DNA from: Pseudomonas syringae KCTC 12500
GTDB lineage: Bacteria; Pseudomonadota; Gammaproteobacteria; Pseudomonadales; Pseudomonadaceae
NCBI RefSeq assembly: GCF_000507185.2
Contig: NZ_AYTM02000002.1
Location: 1,821,501-1,885,500, forward strand
Direction of reading: 5' to 3'
DNA: 64,000 nucleotides
Shown one piece after another: positions 45,393 through 55,591 of this stretch; within the stretch, counting starts at the first letter, position 1, and each line of letters opens with the position of its first letter. The notes under the pieces were generated by a model. That model saw nothing but the letters and a program-made list of their open reading frames with translations. It was not told where the DNA came from and did no database searches. The position numbers and the translations under genes were made by a program.

Positions 45393-46393
45393 TACTTCAC
45401 CTCACGCAGATAACGGGCAGCGAAAGCTTCCTGAACCGCGGCCATGTGCTGGTAGTCCACCACACCGGCGCGGGCGTAATCGCTGTCCGGCAGGAACTGT
45501 GCAGCCACTTCGGCAGGCATTTTCGAGCGCACTGGACGCAGATAGGCCTTGGCCCACAGCGCCTGCCCTTCGTCGGACAATACGAAGTCCAGCACCTTCT
45601 CGGCGTTGGCACGATGCGGTGCCTTGGCCACCAGGCTCATCACATACGGAACGCCGATGGTGCCTTCCTTGGGAATCACGAAGGCGACGTTGGCCTTGTC
45701 CTTGTAGCGAGCACGATAGGCATTGAAGTCATAGTCGACCAGAATCGGTAGCTCGCCGGACAGCACGCGTGCATAAGCGGTTTGCTTGGGCACGATGGGC
45801 GAGTTTTTCGCCAGTTTCTGGAAGTAGTCGATGGCCGGACCGAAATTGTCCAGCGTGCCGCCCATGGCCTGGTTGATCGCCACAGCAGAAACGTAACCGA
45901 CGAACGCACTGGACGGGTCGAGATAACCGACCATGCCCTTGTACTCGGGCTTGAGCAGGTCCGCCCAGCTTTGCGGCACCGGCAGACCGCCCAGTGCGTC
46001 GACGTTGACCATGATGCCGAGGGTCCCGGAGTGAATGGCGAACCAGTGTCCTTCGGGGTCTTTCAGGCCTGCCGGAATCTCGTCCCAGTGCTTGGGTTTG
46101 TAGGTGTCGACCACGCCGGCCTTCTGCGCCTGCAAGCCGAATGTCACGCCGTAATAGACCACGTCAGCGACTGGTGCGGCTTGCTCGGCAACGATCTGCG
46201 CCAGCGCCTGGCCGGAGTTCTTGTTATCCAGCGGCACCTGCACACCGGTGCTGTCGGCAATCGCCTTGAGCTGCGTTCCCCAGTCGGCCCATTCGGGCGG
46301 GCAGTTGTAGCAGATGGCGGTTTCGGCGGCCTGGGCGAGGCTGGCCGCACCGCATAACAGCAGTGCCGCGAGGGTTTTACTGAGGCTGAGCAT
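45392..46393 (-). CDS. Periplasmic substrate-binding protein of the ABC importer
   Basis: 333 aa with a Sec signal peptide (MLSLSKTLAALLLCGAASLAQA, cut before AETA). It belongs to the SBP_bac_6/PotD-FbpA fold group: PEWADWGTQLKAIADSTGV, VADVVYYGVTFGLQAQK, HSGTLGIMVNVDAL, DEGQALWAKAYLRPVRS. An AGGAG lies before the ATG. The substrate is not evident; the phosphodiesterase in the operon points to an organophosphate such as a phosphonate or phosphodiester, but iron and polyamine binders share this fold. A CYNC pair near the mature N-terminus is unusual. Confidence 0.87.
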   Translation of the reverse strand: MLSLSKTLAALLLCGAASLAQAAETAICYNCPPEWADWGTQLKAIADSTGVQVPLDNKNSGQALAQIVAEQAAPVADVVYYGVTFGLQAQKAGVVDTYKPKHWDEIPAGLKDPEGHWFAIHSGTLGIMVNVDALGGLPVPQSWADLLKPEYKGMVGYLDPSSAFVGYVSAVAINQAMGGTLDNFGPAIDYFQKLAKNSPIVPKQTAYARVLSGELPILVDYDFNAYRARYKDKANVAFVIPKEGTIGVPYVMSLVAKAPHRANAEKVLDFVLSDEGQALWAKAYLRPVRSKMPAEVAAQFLPDSDYARAGVVDYQHMAAVQEAFAARYLREVK

Positions 46394-47396
46394 GAAGCAT
46401 CTCCTGGTAGGGCTGGGTGCTTTCGCCGGGCCGGATGTGGCACGGCAGACAATGAGAAACAGGTACTGCGCCAGCAATCCGTGCCAGTAATTGGTCGATG
46501 ACGATGTGCGCCAGCTCGGCGATGGGCTGAACCACGCTGCACAAGGTCGGGTGCATCTGCGTGCCGAGGGCGATACCGTCGAAGCCGATCACCGACAGGC
46601 GCTCGGGAACGCCCCAGCCGTTGCGGCGCAATTCGGCAATCAGGCTGATGGCCAGCAGATCGTTGGAACAGACCAGCGCGCTGGGCGCGTCCGACCCACG
46701 TAGCAGCGGTTCGAGTGCAGCGAAATCGGCGCTGGTATGAGCAGGCATTTCAATCACCGGGCGAGCTTCAAGCCCACACTCGGCCATGGCGTCGCGATAA
46801 CCTTCATAACGCAGTCGGGCGCGGTCGGACTGCATGGCCGGGCCTGCGACCATGGCGACTCGCTGATGGCCTGCATCGATCAGGTATCGAGTAGCCAGCG
46901 CCATCCCCGCGCGGTTATCCACAGACACCGAGCTGTAATCAGGATTGTCGGTCTGGTGATAGGCCAGCACGAACGGGGTGTCTTCACTGATCAGGTCTTG
47001 CAGCACTCGGTTGTGCTCGGCGTCGGTCACCGTCAGCACCAGCCCGTCGACCCGTTGACGTAACAATTCCTCAACCACGGCGCTTTCACGCTCTGCGGTG
47101 TAGTCGGTGGTTGCCAGCAGCAGGTTATAACCCCGCGCCCGAGCCGCCCGCTCCATGGCCTGAAACTGCTCGGCAAACACCGGGTTGAGCAGGTTGGGCA
47201 CCACCACGCCAATCAGATTGGTGGTTTGCAGACGCAACTGGCGGCCCAGCCGGTTGGGACGAAAACCCAAGGCGCGGGCCGCGGCGAATACCCGCTCGCG
47301 GGTCTCCAAGCGCACGACGTCGGGGCTTGCGAAGGCACGTGCCGCCGTGGCTCGGGAAACCCCGGCCAGATGCGCTACCTCTTTCAGATCAGTCAT
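46377..47396 (-). CDS. LacI-family transcriptional regulator of the ABC operon
   Basis: 339 aa from the ATG at 47396; a GTG two codons earlier is also possible. The N-terminal HTH is TDLKEVAHLAGVSRATAARAF with the hinge helix GRQLRLQTTNLIGVV; the rest is a periplasmic-binding-like ligand domain (NLLNPVFAEQFQAMERAARARGYNLLLA, SALVCSNDLLAI, RLSVIGFDG). It is the first gene of the operon and its end overlaps the binding-protein start by 17 nt. A perfect LacI-type palindrome at 47408-47421 lies just before its start, so it probably represses the whole operon including itself. Confidence 0.9.
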   Translation of the reverse strand: MTDLKEVAHLAGVSRATAARAFASPDVVRLETRERVFAAARALGFRPNRLGRQLRLQTTNLIGVVVPNLLNPVFAEQFQAMERAARARGYNLLLATTDYTAERESAVVEELLRQRVDGLVLTVTDAEHNRVLQDLISEDTPFVLAYHQTDNPDYSSVSVDNRAGMALATRYLIDAGHQRVAMVAGPAMQSDRARLRYEGYRDAMAECGLEARPVIEMPAHTSADFAALEPLLRGSDAPSALVCSNDLLAISLIAELRRNGWGVPERLSVIGFDGIALGTQMHPTLCSVVQPIAELAHIVIDQLLARIAGAVPVSHCLPCHIRPGESTQPYQEMLHAQPQ

Positions 47397-47407
47397 TGTC
47401 ACTCGCT

Positions 47408-47421
47408 TGAGATCGATCTCA
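47408..47421. promoter_or_regulatory. LacI-type operator before the regulator gene
   Basis: TGAGATCGATCTCA is a perfect 14-bp palindrome with the central CG and TG...CA ends typical of LacI/GalR operators. It ends 12 nt before the ATG at 47396, so a bound repressor would block initiation or early elongation. Confidence 0.7.
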
Positions 47422-47590
47422 TTGACGGCGACTCTAGGCGCCGAACATGGCTATCTCGCTAACGACTCATGACTTTTTGATGACAAAAGAGAACCAAGGC
47501 AGATTAAACGGACGGGGTTTGGCGAAGCGGGACCGGTCTGCGTTACCATCAGCGTTCCGACGCGGCAACCTGCTGCGCGCAGGAGTAGTC

Positions 47591-48565
47591 ATGGCTCACC
47601 CGTTTGCAACACTTACTCCCGATCTGGTTCTGGATGCTGTCGAAAGCATCGGTTTTCTCAGCGATGCCCGCATCCTGGCGCTCAACAGTTACGAAAACCG
47701 CGTGTATCAGGTCGGTATCGAAGACGGCCAACCGCTGATCGCCAAGTTCTATCGCCCACAGCGCTGGAGCAACGAAGCCATCCTTGAAGAGCACAGCTTC
47801 ACCGCTGAACTGGTCGAGGTCGAAGTGCCGGTGGTCGCACCCATGGTGCACAACGGCGCAACCCTGTTCGAGCACGCCGGTTTTCGTTTCACGCTGTTCC
47901 CGCGTCGCGGTGGACGAGCGCCAGAGCCGGGCAACCTTGATCAGCTGTATCGCCTGGGCCAGTTATTGGGGCGTCTGCATGCCGTCGGCTCGACCAAACC
48001 GTTCGCCCACCGTGAAGCCCTGGGCGTGAAGAACTTTGGTCATGACTCGGTCAATTTTCTGTTGGAAAACGACTGCATCCCGCGCAGCCTGCTGCCGGCT
48101 TACGAGTCGGTGGCCCGCGACCTGCTCAAACGTGTCGAAGACGTTTACGCAGCCACACCGCACACCAACATCCGCATGCATGGCGACTGCCACCCCGGCA
48201 ACATGATGTGCCGCGACGAGATGTTCCACATCGTCGATCTGGACGATTGCCGCCTTGGCCCTGCCGTTCAGGATATCTGGATGATGCTGGCCGGCGACCG
48301 CCAGGAACGTCTGGGTCAGCTATCGGAGCTGATGGACGGCTACAACGAATTCCATGATTTCGACCCTCGCGAACTGGCCCTGATCGAACCGCTGCGGGCC
48401 CTGCGCCTGATGCACTACAGCGCCTGGCTGGCCCGTCGCTGGGATGACCCGGCCTTTCCGCACAGCTTTCCGTGGTTCGGCACGGAGCGTTACTGGGGCG
48501 ACCATATCCTGGCCCTGCGCGAGCAGATGGCCGCACTGAATGAAGAGCCGTTGAAACTGTTTTGA
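47591..48565 (+). CDS. srkA: Stress-response Ser/Thr kinase SrkA (YihE/RdoA)
   Basis: 324 aa. A choline-kinase-like fold protein kinase that in E. coli protects cells from stress-induced death. The catalytic loop RMHGDCHPGNMM and the metal-binding HIVDLDDCRLGP are present, as are the family blocks NSYENRVYQVG and AKFYRPQRWS at the N-terminus. AGGAG precedes the ATG at 47591, which is better than an upstream in-frame start. Monocistronic as far as visible; in E. coli it is followed by dsbA, which is not the case here. Confidence 0.93.
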   Translation: MAHPFATLTPDLVLDAVESIGFLSDARILALNSYENRVYQVGIEDGQPLIAKFYRPQRWSNEAILEEHSFTAELVEVEVPVVAPMVHNGATLFEHAGFRFTLFPRRGGRAPEPGNLDQLYRLGQLLGRLHAVGSTKPFAHREALGVKNFGHDSVNFLLENDCIPRSLLPAYESVARDLLKRVEDVYAATPHTNIRMHGDCHPGNMMCRDEMFHIVDLDDCRLGPAVQDIWMMLAGDRQERLGQLSELMDGYNEFHDFDPRELALIEPLRALRLMHYSAWLARRWDDPAFPHSFPWFGTERYWGDHILALREQMAALNEEPLKLF

Positions 48566-48783
48566 CCTGATGAGCGTGCAGAACGATAACCCCGACTATC
48601 GTGCGTCGCATGCAGTTCTGGACGCTCTGCGTCCGATCCTGAGCAAGCGGCGCGGCACAAATATCGAGAATCAGTCGAACCTGTGTATAACATCGAGCGC
48701 TCCAGCGTCAGTACAATCAAAACCATCCACCGCATCACCCCATAATAAAACCGGAATTTTCTGTATTAAAGGGACGACGCTCC

Positions 48784-49671
48784 ATGCAAGCTGCCAATCC
48801 ACGCCGTGGATATATTCTGGGCCTGAGTGCTTACATCATCTGGGGCCTGTTCCCCATCTACTTCAAAGCCATCGCCGCGGTTCCGGCCATCGAGATCATC
48901 ATCCATCGCGCGCTCTGGTCGGCGCTGTTCGGCTCGATTGTGCTGATGCTCTGGAAGCATCCCGGCTGGTGGCGCGACCTGCGCAACAATCCGCAACGCC
49001 TGGCGGTGCTGGCATTGAGCGGTACGCTGATCGCTGCGAACTGGATCGTCTATGTCTGGGCGGTGAACAACGGACGCATGCTTGAGGCCAGCCTGGGCTA
49101 TTACATCAACCCATTGGTCAATGTGCTGCTCGCCATGTTGCTGCTGGGCGAGCGCCTCAGACGCCTGCAAATGCTGGCGGTCGCCTTCGCCGCCATTGGT
49201 GTTGCCCAGCATGTCTGGCACGTTGGCAGCCTGCCGTGGGTGTCACTGGCGCTGGCGCTGACCTTCGCGTTCTACGGGCTGATCCGTAAAAAAGCCCCGG
49301 TCGCCGCCCTCCCCGGCCTGGTGGTGGAAACCTGGATGCTTGTGCCGCTGGCGCTGATCTGGCTGACGCTCAACCCGACGGCCGTGAGCGCCCAGCCAGA
49401 ATTCTGGACAACGACCCAAGCGATCTGGCTCGCCGCTGCCGGCCCGGTCACGCTGGTACCGCTGGTGTGCTTCAACGCCGCCGCACGCCATTTGCCTTTC
49501 ACCACCCTGGGCTTCCTGCAGTACATCGCGCCCACACTGGTACTGCTGTTGGCCGTGCTGCTGTATGGCGAACACCTGACCACCAGCACCATCATCACCT
49601 TCGCCTTCATCTGGACGGGGCTGGCCATCTACAGTGTGGATATCTGGCTGAAATCCCGCAGCCGTCACTGA
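48784..49671 (+). CDS. rarD: RarD protein, EamA-family transporter
   Basis: 295 aa with ten membrane spans in two EamA repeats. The N-terminus RRGYILGLSAYIIWGLFPIYFKAI and the blocks IHRALWSALF, NWIVYVWAVNNGRMLEASLGYYINPL and TLGFLQYIAPTLVLLLAV are characteristic of RarD, linked in literature to chloramphenicol sensitivity and a putative permease role. The substrate is unknown. The start is preceded by AAAGGGA. No partner gene is adjacent. Confidence 0.92.
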   Translation: MQAANPRRGYILGLSAYIIWGLFPIYFKAIAAVPAIEIIIHRALWSALFGSIVLMLWKHPGWWRDLRNNPQRLAVLALSGTLIAANWIVYVWAVNNGRMLEASLGYYINPLVNVLLAMLLLGERLRRLQMLAVAFAAIGVAQHVWHVGSLPWVSLALALTFAFYGLIRKKAPVAALPGLVVETWMLVPLALIWLTLNPTAVSAQPEFWTTTQAIWLAAAGPVTLVPLVCFNAAARHLPFTTLGFLQYIAPTLVLLLAVLLYGEHLTTSTIITFAFIWTGLAIYSVDIWLKSRSRH

Positions 49672-49734
49672 TCAAAAAACAGTCAACACCTCGCAGACCA
49701 CGCAGCACGTGGGCTGCAAGAGGTTCTCCAAAGG

Positions 49735-49855
49735 TTATCCACAGGCAGACTGACCTTATCTGTGCACAAGCCATTGAAACTGTTGAATTTTTGATCAATA
49801 CACGCCAGGCCACGGCGGGTGTGGCGCGCAAGGCTATTCCCCCAGGTTATCCACA
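49735..49855 (+). promoter_or_regulatory. Pair of perfect DnaA boxes
   Basis: TTATCCACA occurs at 49735-49743 and 49847-49855 in the same orientation, each inside the identical 16-mer GGTTATCCACAGGCAG, 112 bp apart. A related GGTTATCC is found inverted just to the right (about 49872-49882). They lie between the convergent rarD and gcvR genes. DnaA binding is inferred from the consensus only. Confidence 0.65.
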
Positions 49856-49892
49856 GGCAGGTGCACGATTAACTTGGATAACCAGAAACCGC

Positions 49893-50459
49893 TTACTCCT
49901 TGGCTCCCAGCACCAACTCCACCATCAAATCATCCGCCAGGGTCTCGAGCGCCGTTTGCAGGTCATCCAGGGACAATTCCTGCGGGACGCCCAGCACTGC
50001 TTTGGCCTGGAACAGCAGTTCGCTGCTCATGGGCGCGGGGGACACGTCGGTGATCAGGTGTTCGACGTTGACGCCCTGCCCGGCCAGCAAACGGGTGATG
50101 TCGCGCACGATGCCGGGGCGGTCGTTGCCGACCAGTTCCATGCTGATCAGGCGGGTGGTATCGGACGTCTCGACCACGCTCTCGGCCAGCAACATGCGGA
50201 TGCCATGGGCTGACAGGCCGTTCAGCGCCTTGATCAGGTCGTCATACTTTTCGGCCTCGACACCTACCTTGAGGATCCCGGCAAATTGCCCGGCCATGCG
50301 CGACATGCGGCTTTCCAGCCAGTTGCCGCCATGCTCGGCAATGCACCGCGCGATGCGTTCGACCTGGCCCGGTTTATCGGGGGCAACCAGCGTTACGACG
50401 AGATGATCCACGGTCAATTCCTCTTTCTGCACAGATGGTTTGGAGACAGCGTCGGTCAT
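49893..50459 (-). CDS. GcvR-like protein with two ACT domains
   Basis: 188 aa from the ATG at 50459. Two ACT domains are visible: DHLVVTLVAPDKPGQVERIARCIAEHGGNW (~18-95) and RLISMELVGNDRPGIVRDITRLLAGQGVNV (~102-180). This is the layout of GcvR, which antagonises the glycine cleavage activator GcvA in E. coli. A GTG at 50411 after GAGGAA is an alternative start that would remove 16 residues. It is divergent from glcB. The regulatory target here is not known. Confidence 0.8.
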   Translation of the reverse strand: MTDAVSKPSVQKEELTVDHLVVTLVAPDKPGQVERIARCIAEHGGNWLESRMSRMAGQFAGILKVGVEAEKYDDLIKALNGLSAHGIRMLLAESVVETSDTTRLISMELVGNDRPGIVRDITRLLAGQGVNVEHLITDVSPAPMSSELLFQAKAVLGVPQELSLDDLQTALETLADDLMVELVLGAKE

Positions 50460-50734
50460 ACCAGTATAGGCATGCCCTGGGGGCAGCTCGCACACGGTAA
50501 ATCGTGTACCGTTTGCCACGCTTTATGGAACAATCCTGAATGCTTTTGGGAACACGCTGAATAATCATCGTGACCCGATATGAATATCCAGTCGTTTAGT
50601 GACATATTCAGCGACGTTTTCACGCGACGACGGCTCATGTAGTATCCCGAATCGCGCACTACATGACACCCGGATCAATAACAGAGCGCTCCCCGAGTGT
50701 GCTCGACCCTGCTGAGCAGAGTGAGGCAAGTGCA

Positions 50735-52912
50735 ATGACTGAGTACGTTCAAGTCGGTGACCTGCAAGTCGCCAGAGTCCTGTTCGACTTCGTGCAGAAC
50801 GAAGCCACCCCCGGAACCGGCGTCGACGCCACTGCGTTCTGGGCCGGTGCAGACAAACTGATCCATGACCTTGCGCCGAAGAACAAGGCACTGCTCGCCA
50901 AACGTGATGAGTTACAGGCGAAAATCGACGCCTGGCACCAGTCGCATGCAGGGCAGGCTCACGACGCCTCGGCCTACAAAGCCTTCCTTCAAGAGATTGG
51001 CTACCTGCTGCCAGAAGCAGCGGACTTCCAGATCACCACGCAAAACGTCGATGAAGAAATCGCCACCATGGCGGGTCCGCAACTGGTCGTGCCGGTGATG
51101 AACGCCCGGTTTGCGCTCAATGCGTCAAACGCCCGCTGGGGTTCGCTGTATGACGCGCTCTACGGCACCGACGCCATCAGCGAAACAGGTGGCGCGGAAA
51201 AGGGTAAAGGCTACAACAAGGTGCGTGGCGACAAGGTGATTGCTTTCGCTCGTGCCTTTCTCGATCAGGCAGCGCCTCTGTCAGCAGGTTCACATGCCGA
51301 CTCGACGGCTTACAAGCTGATCGACGGCAAGCTGGTCGTCAGTCTCAAGGGTGGCAGCAATACCGGCCTGCACGATGACGCTCAACTGGTCGGTTTTCAA
51401 GGCGATGCCCTGGCGCCGTTTGCCTTGCTGCTCAAGCACAACGGCCTGCACTTCGAACTGCAGATCGACGCCGCCAGCCCGGTCGGTCAGACCGATCCGG
51501 CGGGCGTGAAAGACATCCTCATGGAAGCTGCGCTGACCACCATCATGGACTGCGAAGACTCCATCGCCGCTGTGGATGCCGACGACAAAGTGGTTGTCTA
51601 CCGCAACTGGCTGGGCCTGATGAAGGGCGATCTGGCCGAGTCGGTGTCCAAGGGCGGAGAAACCTTCACCCGCACCATGAACCCGGACCGCGTCTACACC
51701 ACGCCAGAGGGCGGCGAAGTCACCCTGCACGGTCGCTCGCTGTTGTTCATTCGCAACGTGGGCCACTTGATGACCATCGATGCGATTCTCGACAAACACG
51801 GCAACGAAGTGCCGGAAGGCATTCTCGATGGGCTGCTGACCAGCCTCGCCGCCATCCACAACCTCAACGGCAACACCTCGCGCAGCAACAGCCGCAGCGG
51901 CTCGATGTACATCGTCAAACCGAAGATGCACGGCCCGGAAGAAGCGGCATTCACCAACGAACTGTTCGAGCGTATCGAGCAGGTGCTGGGTTTGCCGCGT
52001 AACACCTTGAAGGTCGGGATCATGGACGAGGAGCGCCGCACTACGGTCAACCTCAAAGCCTGCATTCAGGCCGCCAGCGAGCGCGTGGTGTTCATCAACA
52101 CCGGTTTCCTCGACCGCACCGGTGACGAAATCCATACCTCCATGGAAGCGGGTCCGGTGGTGCGCAAGGCACAGATGAAAGCCGAGAAGTGGATCGCTGC
52201 TTACGAGAACTCCAACGTCGACATCGGCCTGAAATGCGGCCTGCAAGGTCGCGCACAGATCGGCAAAGGCATGTGGGCCATGCCGGACCTGATGGCGGCG
52301 ATGCTGGAGCAGAAAATCGCTCATCCACTGGCGGGTGCGAACACAGCCTGGGTCCCCTCGCCTACCGCGGCTGCGCTGCACGCCCTGCATTATCACAAGG
52401 TCGACGTGTTCGCCCGGCAGGCCGAACTGGCGCAACGCGAGCAAGCCTCGGTGGATGACATTCTGACCATTCCGCTGGCACCGAACGCTGACTGGACCCC
52501 GGAAGAAATCCAGAACGAACTGGACAACAACGCACAAGGCATTCTTGGTTATGTTGTGCGCTGGATCGATCAAGGCGTGGGGTGTTCGAAAGTACCGGAC
52601 ATCAACGACATCGGCCTGATGGAAGACCGCGCCACGCTGCGCATCTCCAGCCAGCATATGGCCAACTGGCTGCGTCATGGTGTCGTCAGCGAAGCTCAGG
52701 TTCTGGAAAGCCTCAAGCGCATGGCCCCGGTGGTGGATCGCCAGAACGCCAACGACCCGCTGTATCACCCGCTGGCACCCGACTTCGACAACAACATCGC
52801 CTTCCAGGCGGCGGTCGAACTGGTGATCGAAGGCACGCGACAGCCTAATGGCTATACCGAGCCGGTACTGCATCGTCGCCGTCGGGAGTTCAAGGCCATC
52901 AACGGCCTGTAA
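50735..52912 (+). CDS. glcB: Malate synthase G
   Basis: 725 aa. It condenses acetyl-CoA and glyoxylate to malate in the glyoxylate shunt. The length and sequence fit isoform G, not A. Family blocks include [40 protein letters not shown], the glyoxylate/Mg region [37 protein letters not shown] and the acetyl-CoA site [14 protein letters not shown]. The start [13 protein letters not shown] at 50735 follows GTGAGG and matches the family; a longer frame adds 24 unrelated residues. It stands alone. Confidence 0.96.
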   Translation: MTEYVQVGDLQVARVLFDFVQNEATPGTGVDATAFWAGADKLIHDLAPKNKALLAKRDELQAKIDAWHQSHAGQAHDASAYKAFLQEIGYLLPEAADFQITTQNVDEEIATMAGPQLVVPVMNARFALNASNARWGSLYDALYGTDAISETGGAEKGKGYNKVRGDKVIAFARAFLDQAAPLSAGSHADSTAYKLIDGKLVVSLKGGSNTGLHDDAQLVGFQGDALAPFALLLKHNGLHFELQIDAASPVGQTDPAGVKDILMEAALTTIMDCEDSIAAVDADDKVVVYRNWLGLMKGDLAESVSKGGETFTRTMNPDRVYTTPEGGEVTLHGRSLLFIRNVGHLMTIDAILDKHGNEVPEGILDGLLTSLAAIHNLNGNTSRSNSRSGSMYIVKPKMHGPEEAAFTNELFERIEQVLGLPRNTLKVGIMDEERRTTVNLKACIQAASERVVFINTGFLDRTGDEIHTSMEAGPVVRKAQMKAEKWIAAYENSNVDIGLKCGLQGRAQIGKGMWAMPDLMAAMLEQKIAHPLAGANTAWVPSPTAAALHALHYHKVDVFARQAELAQREQASVDDILTIPLAPNADWTPEEIQNELDNNAQGILGYVVRWIDQGVGCSKVPDINDIGLMEDRATLRISSQHMANWLRHGVVSEAQVLESLKRMAPVVDRQNANDPLYHPLAPDFDNNIAFQAAVELVIEGTRQPNGYTEPVLHRRRREFKAINGL

Positions 52913-52978
52913 CGCGTCGCACACCTTCCTTGCAGGTTCTGGTGCTCACCGGACCAGAACCTGCAACGGCTCACCGCC

Positions 52979-53425
52979 TCAACTTATCCCCAACTCCCGC
53001 TTGACCAGCTTCACCAACTGCCTGGTATTGAGCGGTTTGAGAAGGAAGTCCACCACGTTCAGGTGCATGGCATCGATGGCATCGCGCACGTTGGCGTCGC
53101 CGGAAACAATGATGATCGGCAGTTCGGCGCGGTCCGACTCACGAACCTTGCGAATCAGATCCAGCCCGTCAAAAGGAGCCATCCGCAGGTCGGTGATCAG
53201 CAGTCCGATGGACTGACGCGAGTGGATCATCTGCAGCGCAGTATCGCCACCGGGCGCGGTCATGCAGCTGATGTCATTGAGGCTCAGAATTTCGGCCAGC
53301 AGTTCGCGCGCGTCGCTGTCGTCATCGACGATCAGGACCCGTTGCGGGGCGCTGCGGTCGGGCGTGAGCATGACCTCATGGAGGGCATCGCGCTCATCGT
53401 CGCTCAGAATATCGTGGTCAATCAT
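52979..53425 (-). CDS. Stand-alone receiver-domain response regulator
   Basis: 148 aa. After ~25 variable residues comes one receiver domain (VLIVDDDSDARELLAEIL, phosphorylation site Asp in LLITDLRMAPFDG, switch Ser in IIVSGDA, Lys in FLLKPL). There is no output domain, so it acts through protein contacts or as a phosphate relay. The start MIDHDILSDDERD is chosen because upstream in-frame codons give an unrelated peptide. It is divergent from the DUF294 gene; no histidine kinase is adjacent. Confidence 0.88.
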   Translation of the reverse strand: MIDHDILSDDERDALHEVMLTPDRSAPQRVLIVDDDSDARELLAEILSLNDISCMTAPGGDTALQMIHSRQSIGLLITDLRMAPFDGLDLIRKVRESDRAELPIIIVSGDANVRDAIDAMHLNVVDFLLKPLNTRQLVKLVKRELGIS

Positions 53426-53656
53426 TGCAGTCTCATCATTCCCTGAACTAATCCGACAGCAGATACGGGTCAATCTGCGATGCATTTCGTCGGCATCCTG
53501 GCCAGTCTTCGCTCGCAATCCATTGCGCTCGTCAAATCAGTTATGTCGCAAGCAGCACGGCGGTGTCACGGGGTTCAAGGTAAGACTTACGTCCAATGGG
53601 CACCTGGCTGCAAGCGGCCGACCATGAGCACCAATAACAAGAACGCGGAACAGGCC

Positions 53657-55591
53657 ATGAGCAAGGCAGATGCTTTCACCCAGGCAGGCAAGACAGCCGT
53701 GCTGCAGAACATACACGGCACCATGCAGTTTCTGCAAAAATTCCCGCCGTTCAATCAGATGGAAAACGCTCATCTGGCGTATCTGGTCGAGCAGTGTCAT
53801 CTGCGCTTCTACGCTGCAGGTGAAAGCATCATCAAGCCTGGCGACGGGCCGGTGGAGCACTTTTACATCGTCAAGCAGGGTCGCATCGTCGGCGAGCGTC
53901 CGCATTCTGCCAAAGGCGGTACGGAAACGACATTTGAAATAACCACAGGCGAGTGTTTTCCGCTCGCCGCCCTGCTCGGCGAGCGCGCCACGCGCACCGA
54001 GCATCTGGCTGCCGAGGACACCTTCTGCCTACAGCTGAACAAGCAGGCGTTCATCAAACTGTTCGCGCTTTCCACAACCTTTCGCGACTTTGCCCTGCGC
54101 GGTGTCAGCAGCTTGCTGGACCAAGTCAATCAACAGGTCCAGCAGCGCGCTGTCGAAACCCTCGGCACGCAGTACTCTTTGAACACCCGGCTGGGTGAAC
54201 TTGCCATGCGCCATCCGGTGATGTGCAGCCCGGAAACGCCCATGCGCGACGCCGTGCGGCTGATGCACGAGCAGCAAGTAGGCAGCATCGTGATTGTCGA
54301 CGAGCGGCAGTCGCCGCTGGGGATCTTTACCCTGCGCGACCTGCGTGAGGCGGTTGCCGATGTGAATGCCGACTTCAGCGCGCCGGTCAGGCACACCATG
54401 AGCCTGTCGCCTTTCCACCTGAGCCCGGACGCCAGTGCCTTCGACGCCGCCATCGCCATGACCGGTCGGCACATCGCCCACGTGTGCCTGGTCCGCGACG
54501 GGCGATTGTGCGGCGTGGTGTCGGAGCGGGATCTGTTTTCCCTGCAACGGGTCGACCTGGTGCACCTGGCGCGGACCATCCGCAACGCGCCACGTATTGA
54601 AGCGCTCGCCGGCTTGCGGGGCGATATCGTCCAGTTGGTCGATCGCATGCTCGCCCACGGCGCGTCTTCAACCCAGATAACCCAGATCATCACCCTGCTC
54701 AACGACCACACCGTATGCCGGGTGATCGAGCTGACGCTTGCAGAGAAAGGCGACCCTGGCATTGCCTTCAGCTGGCTGTGCTTTGGCAGCGAAGGCCGTC
54801 GCGAGCAGACGCTGCATACCGATCAGGACAACGGCATTCTGTTCGAAGCGCGTGATGCAGCCGAGGCAGAGCAGATTCGCAACGTACTGCTGCCGATTGC
54901 CGAACGCATCAATCAGAACCTCGCGCAGTGCGGTTTTACCCTGTGCAAGGGCAACATCATGGCCGGCAACCCCGAACTGTGCCTGTCCCGACTCGAATGG
55001 TCGCAGCGCTTCTCGACGTTTATTCGCGAGGCGACGCCGGAGAACCTGCTGGCCTCGAGTATCTATTTCGATCTGCGCGTGGTCTGGGGTGATGAAAGCA
55101 GCGGCGAGCAACTGCGCCGCAGCATTCTCGATCAGGTCGCAGATAACCGGCTGTTCCAGCGCATGATGGCTGACAACGCATTGCGCCAGCGTCCGCCAGT
55201 GGGTCGTTTCAAGGATTTCGTGTTGGCCCGCAAAGGCAGTGAAAAGGACACGCTGGACCTCAAGGTCGAAGGCCTGACGCCCTTCGTCGACGGTGCGCGC
55301 CTGCTGGCGCTGGCCAACGGTATCGGCGTGAGCAACACGCAGGAACGCTTGCGCCAACTGGTCGAGCGCGAAGTCATCGACCCGCTTGACGGTGCCGCGT
55401 ATGAAGAGGCTTATCACTTCATTCAGCAGACTCGCATGCAGCAGCACCAACTGCAAAGCCGCCAGAACCTGGCGTATTCCAACCGCATCGACCCGGACAC
55501 ACTCAACCATCTGGACCGGCGTATTCTGCGCGAATCGTTTCGCCAGGCGCAGCGATTGCAAACCAGCCTGACCCTGCGTTATCAACTATGA
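53657..55591 (+). CDS. Cyclic-nucleotide-binding/CBS/DUF294 nucleotidyltransferase-like protein
   Basis: 644 aa from MSKADAF (an in-frame ATG 11 codons earlier is also possible). Order: cNMP-binding domain (~30-150, FYAAGESIIKPGDGPVEHFYIVKQG), two CBS motifs (~175-300, MRDAVRLMHEQQVGSIVIVDE and AFDAAIAMTGRHIAHVCLVRDG), DUF294 nucleotidyltransferase-like region with GSEGRREQTLHTDQDNGI, and the DUF294 C-terminal helical domain. The same layout in gamma-proteobacteria is found next to acetate or carbon-metabolism genes with a DnaQ-like exonuclease. Its stop overlaps the exonuclease start by 4 nt. Ligand and reaction unknown. Confidence 0.88.
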   Translation: MSKADAFTQAGKTAVLQNIHGTMQFLQKFPPFNQMENAHLAYLVEQCHLRFYAAGESIIKPGDGPVEHFYIVKQGRIVGERPHSAKGGTETTFEITTGECFPLAALLGERATRTEHLAAEDTFCLQLNKQAFIKLFALSTTFRDFALRGVSSLLDQVNQQVQQRAVETLGTQYSLNTRLGELAMRHPVMCSPETPMRDAVRLMHEQQVGSIVIVDERQSPLGIFTLRDLREAVADVNADFSAPVRHTMSLSPFHLSPDASAFDAAIAMTGRHIAHVCLVRDGRLCGVVSERDLFSLQRVDLVHLARTIRNAPRIEALAGLRGDIVQLVDRMLAHGASSTQITQIITLLNDHTVCRVIELTLAEKGDPGIAFSWLCFGSEGRREQTLHTDQDNGILFEARDAAEAEQIRNVLLPIAERINQNLAQCGFTLCKGNIMAGNPELCLSRLEWSQRFSTFIREATPENLLASSIYFDLRVVWGDESSGEQLRRSILDQVADNRLFQRMMADNALRQRPPVGRFKDFVLARKGSEKDTLDLKVEGLTPFVDGARLLALANGIGVSNTQERLRQLVEREVIDPLDGAAYEEAYHFIQQTRMQQHQLQSRQNLAYSNRIDPDTLNHLDRRILRESFRQAQRLQTSLTLRYQL

